A program made the position numbers and the translations under genes. A stretch of DNA of 64,000 nucleotides from Acanthaster planci (taxonomy: Eukaryota; Echinodermata; Asteroidea; Valvatida; Acanthasteridae), in the NCBI RefSeq assembly GCF_001949145.1, contig NW_019091456.1, positions 675,224-739,223 of the forward strand. Direction: 5' to 3'. The notes under the pieces are model-generated. The model was not told the origin of the DNA. It did no database searches and saw only the letters and a list, made by a program, of their open reading frames with translations. This document shows, in pieces, positions 63,501-64,000 of the stretch. Position 1 is the stretch's first letter. Each line of letters starts with the position of its first letter.

Positions 63501-64000
63501 GATGCGCTCTGTTGATTCCCTTGAATACTTGGATGGTTCCACCAAGATTTCTGTGAATTGACTTGGGGGTTTGGCCATTTGGACCATCAGTTTCAATCTA
63601 TAAAGTTAAATAAACCCGATAATAAGGCAAAATGAGAAAAAGGTCATTTTTCAGACACGGAAGTCATATTTTAAGTCACACAGTCAAAGACAAATCGAAT
63701 GTCATTACCAACTAGCTACAGTTCAGTGTAAATCATGTCTAGTTTTGAGAAAAAGAAATTTCATGTAGTCTAAAAGATTGAGCTAAATGCATTTTAGTTT
63801 GAGGAAAGCTTTTGTCAACCGTTCGTGGCTGACGAAAAGAGCAATATCGAGACACTGTTCAAGACTTGGTCACGCGTCCATTGCAAATCGATACGATAGA
63901 TAAATGTACATTTATATGAAACTGGGCAGATGCTCTTGATGATAAATGTGCCATTTATTGACATTTGCAGCCATGCAGGCTCCTCTCATTCCTACCCCGG
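27384..64000 (+). CDS. MYO6: Unconventional myosin VI heavy chain (MYO6), 26 exons, truncated at right edge
   Basis: Myosin VI moves towards the actin minus end and works in endocytosis, vesicle transport and anchoring. CDS exons: 27419-27538, 28627-28696, 32460-32533, 36407-36536, 39629-39734, 41260-41416, 42493-42657, 44048-44128, 45860-46040, 46297-46441, 47301-47550, 48121-48193, 48773-48900, 50192-50287, 51932-52090, 52838-52970, 53670-53800, 54527-54734, 55446-55598, 56503-56585, 57319-57566, 58372-58530, 60968-61066, 62084-62199, 62855-62986, 63971-64000. All phases agree, giving about 1142 codons; human is near 1290. Features by residue: P-loop GESGAGKT 152-159, switch I NNNSSRFG 202-209, insert 1 about 275-305, TEDS Thr 407, switch II DIAGFE 458-463, converter then insert 2 about 771-811, IQ 813-831, single alpha helix about 910-1015, MIU about 1024-1042. 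The globular cargo domain is mostly off the window. Confidence 0.98.
28315..28374. mobile_element. Micro-MITE of 60 bp with TTAA ends, family F
   Basis: TTAACCCTAACCCCTCCTCA at the left and a complementary right end CAGGGTTAA. Bounded by TTAA on both sides. Nearly the same 59-bp unit recurs at 50602-50660. MYO6 intron 1. Confidence 0.75.
28627..28696 (+). CDS. MYO6: MYO6 exon 2 (residues 41-63)
   Basis: Acceptor TCTGCATTCAG, donor [28 protein letters not shown] matches vertebrate INQVFPAEEDSKKDVEDN. Phase 0 in, 1 out. Confidence 0.95.
28697..32459 (+). other. MYO6: MYO6 intron 2, dense in TACATGTA palindromes
   Basis: 3.8 kb intron. TACATGTA or GTACATGTAC occurs repeatedly, for example near 28880, 28922, 29403, 29475, 29893, 30963 and 31636. 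It also holds the 25-bp tandem repeat at 31726-31825. No exon-like homology seen. Confidence 0.6.
31726..31825 (+). repeat. Perfect 25-bp tandem repeat, four copies
   Basis: The unit, which contains AAGTACCTGATCTAATTC and ends CTCCTTAC, occurs four times without a mismatch. Confidence 0.97.
32460..32533 (+). CDS. MYO6: MYO6 exon 3 (residues 64-88)
   Basis: Acceptor TCCTCGTAG, donor [26 protein letters not shown] is the conserved start of the motor head. Confidence 0.97.
32534..36406 (+). other. MYO6: MYO6 intron 3
   Basis: 3.9 kb between exons 3 and 4. No homologous exon is needed, because [15 protein letters not shown] joins directly. Open frames at 33031-33384 (minus), 33285-33686 and 34277-34654 have no recognisable product. 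No clear transposon ends seen. Confidence 0.6.
36407..36536 (+). CDS. MYO6: MYO6 exon 4 (residues 89-131)
   Basis: Acceptor TTTTGGACAG, donor [26 protein letters not shown] and PPHVFAIA are standard motor-head blocks. Confidence 0.98.
37340..37414 (-). repeat. tRNA-derived SINE head
   Basis: On the minus strand: A-box-like TGGCCTGATGGTTTGGG, then B box AGGTTCGAATCCTGCC. The hAT-like element at 37421 lies just outside its 5' end. Confidence 0.6.
37421..38669. mobile_element. Non-autonomous hAT-like element, 1.25 kb
   Basis: Ends CAGGGGTGTGA and TCACACCCCTG. Directly flanked by ATTATG on both sides (37415-37420 and 38670-38675), a 6-bp match of an expected 8-bp duplication. No transposase frame seen. 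Confidence 0.75.
39629..39734 (+). CDS. MYO6: MYO6 exon 5, P-loop (residues 132-166)
   Basis: Acceptor TTTTTCCAG, donor CTGAG|GTGAGC. It carries [16 protein letters not shown], the ATP-binding P-loop; Lys158 and Thr159 are the phosphate and magnesium ligands. Confidence 0.99.
40321..40520. mobile_element. Foldback element, about 200 bp
   Basis: Left arm 40321-40405 has CGGTCACTAGTGCACGCCCA and TGTGAGTGACCAGAAGAG; the right arm 40435-40520 is its near complement. MYO6 intron 5. Confidence 0.75.
40928..41099 (+). repeat. 43-bp tandem repeat, about four copies
   Basis: Unit contains GCAGTTTTTAACATTTGTAG and GCACACCACG; the GCAGTTT landmark recurs at 40951, 40994, 41037 and 41080. MYO6 intron 5. 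Confidence 0.92.
41260..41416 (+). CDS. MYO6: MYO6 exon 6, switch I (residues 167-219)
   Basis: Acceptor CTCGCCAAG, donor AAG|GTATGA. It carries [20 protein letters not shown] and the switch I SSRFGK. Bases +3 to +10 of the following intron form the target duplication of a hAT-like element. Confidence 0.99.
41427..41918. mobile_element. hAT-like MITE, 492 bp, beside MYO6 exon 6 donor
   Basis: Ends TAGGGCTGTGCCGAAT and ACTCAGCCCTA, with CGAATATTCG-type inner palindromes. A perfect 8-bp duplication ATGAGATG lies at 41419-41426 and 41919-41926. The left duplication starts at intron position +3, so the donor GT and its context were kept. Confidence 0.9.
42493..42657 (+). CDS. MYO6: MYO6 exon 7 (residues 220-274)
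   Basis: Acceptor TATCCTCCAG, donor [20 protein letters not shown] and [14 protein letters not shown] are conserved motor blocks. Confidence 0.98.
43096..43178. mobile_element. Foldback MITE, family D, copy 3 (degenerate)
   Basis: GAGCTATGGCTATGTCT and AAGACCTAGACATAGCTTTA reproduce the two inverted halves seen at 16855-16974. MYO6 intron 7. Confidence 0.5.
43317..43500. repeat. Two hairpins
   Basis: 43317-43354: GGGGCACAATTTGT faces ACAAATTGTGTCCC. 43448-43500: GTGATCCATGGAGCACTCT faces its near complement over an AAAAT loop, with arms of about 24 bp. MYO6 intron 7. Confidence 0.75.
44048..44128 (+). CDS. MYO6: MYO6 exon 8, insert 1 region (residues 275-301)
   Basis: Acceptor CTCTGAACAG, donor [28 protein letters not shown] corresponds to vertebrate YFANKETDKQILQNRKSPE, the class VI insert 1 that slows nucleotide exchange. 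Confidence 0.95.
45558..45622 (+). repeat. tRNA-derived SINE head
   Basis: A-box-like GTTGGTAGAACAGTTGGA and B-box-like AGGTTCACATCCC followed by a T run. Similar to 61596-61668 on the other strand. MYO6 intron 8. Confidence 0.5.
45860..46040 (+). CDS. MYO6: MYO6 exon 9 (residues 302-361)
   Basis: Acceptor CCTCCCAG, donor [30 protein letters not shown] is strongly conserved. Confidence 0.97.
46083..46262 (+). repeat. Dispersed repeat, family G, copy 1
   Basis: GACCTTTTTAACCCATGTGA, AAATGTAAACAATACCA and TTATCTTGAATAAGTAGATT occur in the same order, reverse-complemented, at 56147-56377. Ends 34 bases before MYO6 exon 10. Confidence 0.7.
46297..46441 (+). CDS. MYO6: MYO6 exon 10, cardiomyopathy-loop region (residues 362-409)
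   Basis: Acceptor TTGGCCAG, donor [31 protein letters not shown] contains the TEDS-rule residue as Thr407, as in vertebrate myosin VI, so regulation by a PAK-type kinase is possible. Confidence 0.96.
47301..47550 (+). CDS. MYO6: MYO6 exon 11, switch II (residues 410-493)
   Basis: Acceptor CCTGTGCAG, donor GAG|GTATGG. It carries [15 protein letters not shown], the switch [10 protein letters not shown] at 458-465 and [16 protein letters not shown] of the relay helix. The longest motor exon, with high GC at third positions. Confidence 0.99.
48121..48193 (+). CDS. MYO6: MYO6 exon 12 (residues 494-517)
   Basis: Acceptor TATCACACAG, donor [30 protein letters not shown] is the relay/lower 50-kDa region. 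Confidence 0.97.
48773..48900 (+). CDS. MYO6: MYO6 exon 13 (residues 518-560)
   Basis: Acceptor CTGTCTGTAG, donor [25 protein letters not shown] and [11 protein letters not shown]. Confidence 0.97.
49159..49258 (+). repeat. 24-bp tandem repeat, about four copies
   Basis: Unit contains GGTCAGTCACAAGTCCCTTC. MYO6 intron 13. Confidence 0.9.
49811..49958. mobile_element. Foldback MITE, family C, copy 2
   Basis: GGGCCTGTTTGTTTCACACG at the left and its complement at the right, with ACACCAGAACCCACCTAATG inside; matches 12128-12271. MYO6 intron 13. Confidence 0.75.
50192..50287 (+). CDS. MYO6: MYO6 exon 14 (residues 561-592)
   Basis: Acceptor TTTCACTCAG, donor [29 protein letters not shown], the HFAG(A/K)V block of all myosin motors. 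Confidence 0.98.
50602..50660. mobile_element. Micro-MITE of 59 bp with TTAA ends, family F
   Basis: TTAACCCTAACACTCCTCA at the left; the right end, read on the other strand, is TTAACCCTAACATTCCTCA. Its centre, CTTCACCTGTTGGAGGACTG, is shared with 28315-28374. MYO6 intron 14. Confidence 0.8.
51125..51734 (+). mobile_element. TTAA-bounded MITE, family A, copy 3
   Basis: 610 bp with intact TTAA at both ends (51125-51128 and 51731-51734) and short inverted ends. Best preserved copy of the family. Ends 198 bases before MYO6 exon 15. Confidence 0.85.
51932..52090 (+). CDS. MYO6: MYO6 exon 15, loop 2 region (residues 593-645)
   Basis: Acceptor ATGTCTCAG, donor [29 protein letters not shown] is conserved. 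Loop 2 ([19 protein letters not shown]) is shorter and less charged than in vertebrates, which have an Asn/Lys-rich stretch here. Confidence 0.96.
52838..52970 (+). CDS. MYO6: MYO6 exon 16 (residues 646-689)
   Basis: Acceptor CCCCACCAG, donor [30 protein letters not shown] and [10 protein letters not shown] include the SH1-helix side of the motor core. Confidence 0.98.
53670..53800 (+). CDS. MYO6: MYO6 exon 17, start of converter (residues 690-733)
   Basis: Acceptor TATTTATAG, donor [29 protein letters not shown] and [20 protein letters not shown]. Confidence 0.98.
54527..54734 (+). CDS. MYO6: MYO6 exon 18, converter and reverse-gear insert 2 (residues 734-802)
   Basis: Acceptor CTCCCTTCAG, donor [27 protein letters not shown] is the end of the converter. 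[20 protein letters not shown], then WKKGQW, is the class-defining insert 2 that binds calmodulin and turns the lever arm back towards the minus end. Confidence 0.99.
55446..55598 (+). CDS. MYO6: MYO6 exon 19, IQ motif (residues 803-853)
   Basis: Acceptor CGTTCCACAG, donor [29 protein letters not shown] is the single IQ-type light-chain site. Followed by the start of the lever-arm helical bundle. Confidence 0.97.
55676..55787. mobile_element. Foldback MITE, family D, copy 4
   Basis: TGTCCGAAACAGGCTTCCAG, CTACGGCTAGGTCTATTGTC and AGACCTAGACC...GATTCGGATGCAG. Starts 78 bases after MYO6 exon 19. Confidence 0.7.
56147..56377 (-). repeat. Dispersed repeat, family G, copy 2 (inverted)
   Basis: Reverse complement of 46083-46262 over about 170 bp. 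The outer ends GGACCTTTTT and AAAAAGGTCT are themselves inverted, so this copy shows both termini of a foldback element. MYO6 intron 19. Confidence 0.7.
56503..56585 (+). CDS. MYO6: MYO6 exon 20, proximal tail (residues 854-881)
   Basis: Acceptor GTGTTTTCAG, donor AAG|GTGAGA. Helical and charged; part of the three-helix lever-arm extension. Less conserved, but phase and position fit. Confidence 0.92.
57319..57566 (+). CDS. MYO6: MYO6 exon 21, three-helix bundle end and single alpha helix (residues 882-963)
   Basis: Acceptor ACACCTCCAG, donor [29 protein letters not shown] and similar E/R/K runs form the single alpha helix. Codons are very GC-rich, giving long antisense open frames that should be ignored. 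Confidence 0.97.
58372..58530 (+). CDS. MYO6: MYO6 exon 22, single alpha helix (residues 964-1016)
   Basis: Acceptor TTCTGAAG|GAAAGA, donor [31 protein letters not shown] continues the charged i to i+4 pattern. Acceptor pyrimidine tract is modest, but phase and homology are clear. Confidence 0.94.
58603..58980 (+). repeat. Minisatellite rich in CCCAGCC, unit about 34-38 bp
   Basis: Variants of AACCCAGCC(T)TGCCAACC and CAGCCCAGCCCAACA repeat about ten times. It produces long open frames on both strands (Trp/Gly- or Gln/Pro-rich) that are repeat translations. MYO6 intron 22. Confidence 0.9.
59482..60921. mobile_element. Non-autonomous hAT-like element, 1.44 kb
   Basis: Ends CAGGGTTGTTGATTTTTTTT and GATTCAAATTAGCCAGCCCT+G, with ATTTAAATC inner repeats. 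Flanks ATATGTAC (59474-59481) and ATAATGTAC (60922-60930) look like an 8-bp duplication with one later insertion. A TTAA-bounded element is nested inside at 60369-60682. MYO6 intron 22. Confidence 0.8.
60369..60682. mobile_element. TTAA-bounded MITE, 314 bp, nested in hAT element
   Basis: Left TTAACCTTAACAGTCCCG; right end on the other strand TTAACCCTAACAGTACCG. The terminal TTAACCCTAACA is shared with the 59-60 bp family F units. Confidence 0.65.
60968..61066 (+). CDS. MYO6: MYO6 exon 23, MIU ubiquitin-binding helix (residues 1017-1049)
   Basis: Acceptor TTTATCGTAG, donor [31 protein letters not shown] matches the vertebrate motif interacting with ubiquitin (RDRELALRIAQSEAELI). A 1.44-kb hAT-like element ends only 46 bases upstream. 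Confidence 0.95.
61596..61668 (-). repeat. tRNA-derived SINE head
   Basis: On the minus strand, GCTCTGTTGGCAGGGTAACA resembles an A box region and AGGTCACAGGTTCAAACTG a B box. MYO6 intron 23. Confidence 0.5.
62084..62199 (+). CDS. MYO6: MYO6 exon 24 (residues 1050-1088)
   Basis: Acceptor TTGTCATCAG, donor ACAG|GTAGGG. An Ala-rich linker leads into [19 protein letters not shown], nearly identical to vertebrate myosin VI. Confidence 0.96.
62429..62588 (+). repeat. Dispersed repeat, family E, copy 2
   Basis: TTTTACAAGTTAGGAA, TTTCCAAGAGTGATTG, TGATATTTCCATGTCAAAT and GAAATGTCACAC match 18688-18865 in order. MYO6 intron 24. Confidence 0.65.
62855..62986 (+). CDS. MYO6: MYO6 exon 25 (residues 1089-1132)
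   Basis: Acceptor CTGCCTGTTAG, donor [30 protein letters not shown], then AWKMKNKK. This is the conserved region just before the adaptor-binding part of the tail. Confidence 0.97.
63030..63140 (+). repeat. 50-bp tandem repeat, about two copies
   Basis: GGGGCCAAATTGGC occurs at 63067 and 63117, with CGCACACAT and CCTCCCTGTCAG around it. Starts 44 bases after MYO6 exon 25. Confidence 0.85.
63971..64000 (+). CDS. MYO6: MYO6 exon 26, partial (residues 1133-1142)
   Basis: Acceptor ACATTTGCAG; phase 1 in fits exon 25. It encodes [10 protein letters not shown] and then runs off the window. Little conservation is expected in this linker, so support is from splice site and phase. Confidence 0.65.

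Overview
The window is animal nuclear DNA: AT-rich, with short exons in long introns, GT-AG splice sites, and many foldback DNA transposons and tRNA-derived repeats. It holds parts of two conserved genes arranged head to head. The repeat style (abundant TACATGTA palindromes, MITEs starting TGGGCCCAATTTC, hAT-like CAGGG...CCCTG elements) suggests a marine invertebrate, most likely an invertebrate deuterostome such as an echinoderm, hemichordate or lancelet. The species cannot be fixed by reading alone.

Left part, minus strand, about 22022 down to 8: 23 exons that join in frame into 887 codons of a Fanconi anaemia group A (FANCA) orthologue, a subunit of the nuclear FA core complex for interstrand-crosslink repair. 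The start codon lies at 22020-22022. The C-terminal third lies beyond base 1.

Middle, 22023-27383: intergenic between the two 5' ends. No convincing gene is seen. It holds a foldback MITE and a strong 100-bp hairpin.

Right part, plus strand, 27384-64000: 26 exons that join in frame into about 1142 codons of unconventional myosin VI (MYO6), the minus-end-directed actin motor. P-loop, switch I, switch II, TEDS threonine, insert 1, the class-specific reverse-gear insert 2, one IQ motif, a long charged single alpha helix, the ubiquitin-binding MIU and the start of the cargo-binding tail are all readable. The gene runs off the right edge before the globular tail ends.

The two proteins have no known shared pathway, so the head-to-head layout is positional information only. 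The rest of the window is intron. Its main content is mobile DNA: three hAT-like elements, one of them inserted beside a MYO6 splice donor with a perfect 8-bp target duplication; three copies of a roughly 600-bp TTAA-bounded MITE; TTAA-bounded micro-elements of 59-60 bp; several other foldback families; tRNA-derived SINE pieces; and short minisatellites. I found no new multi-gene system. The most unusual signals are the transposon placements and the micro-MITE family.
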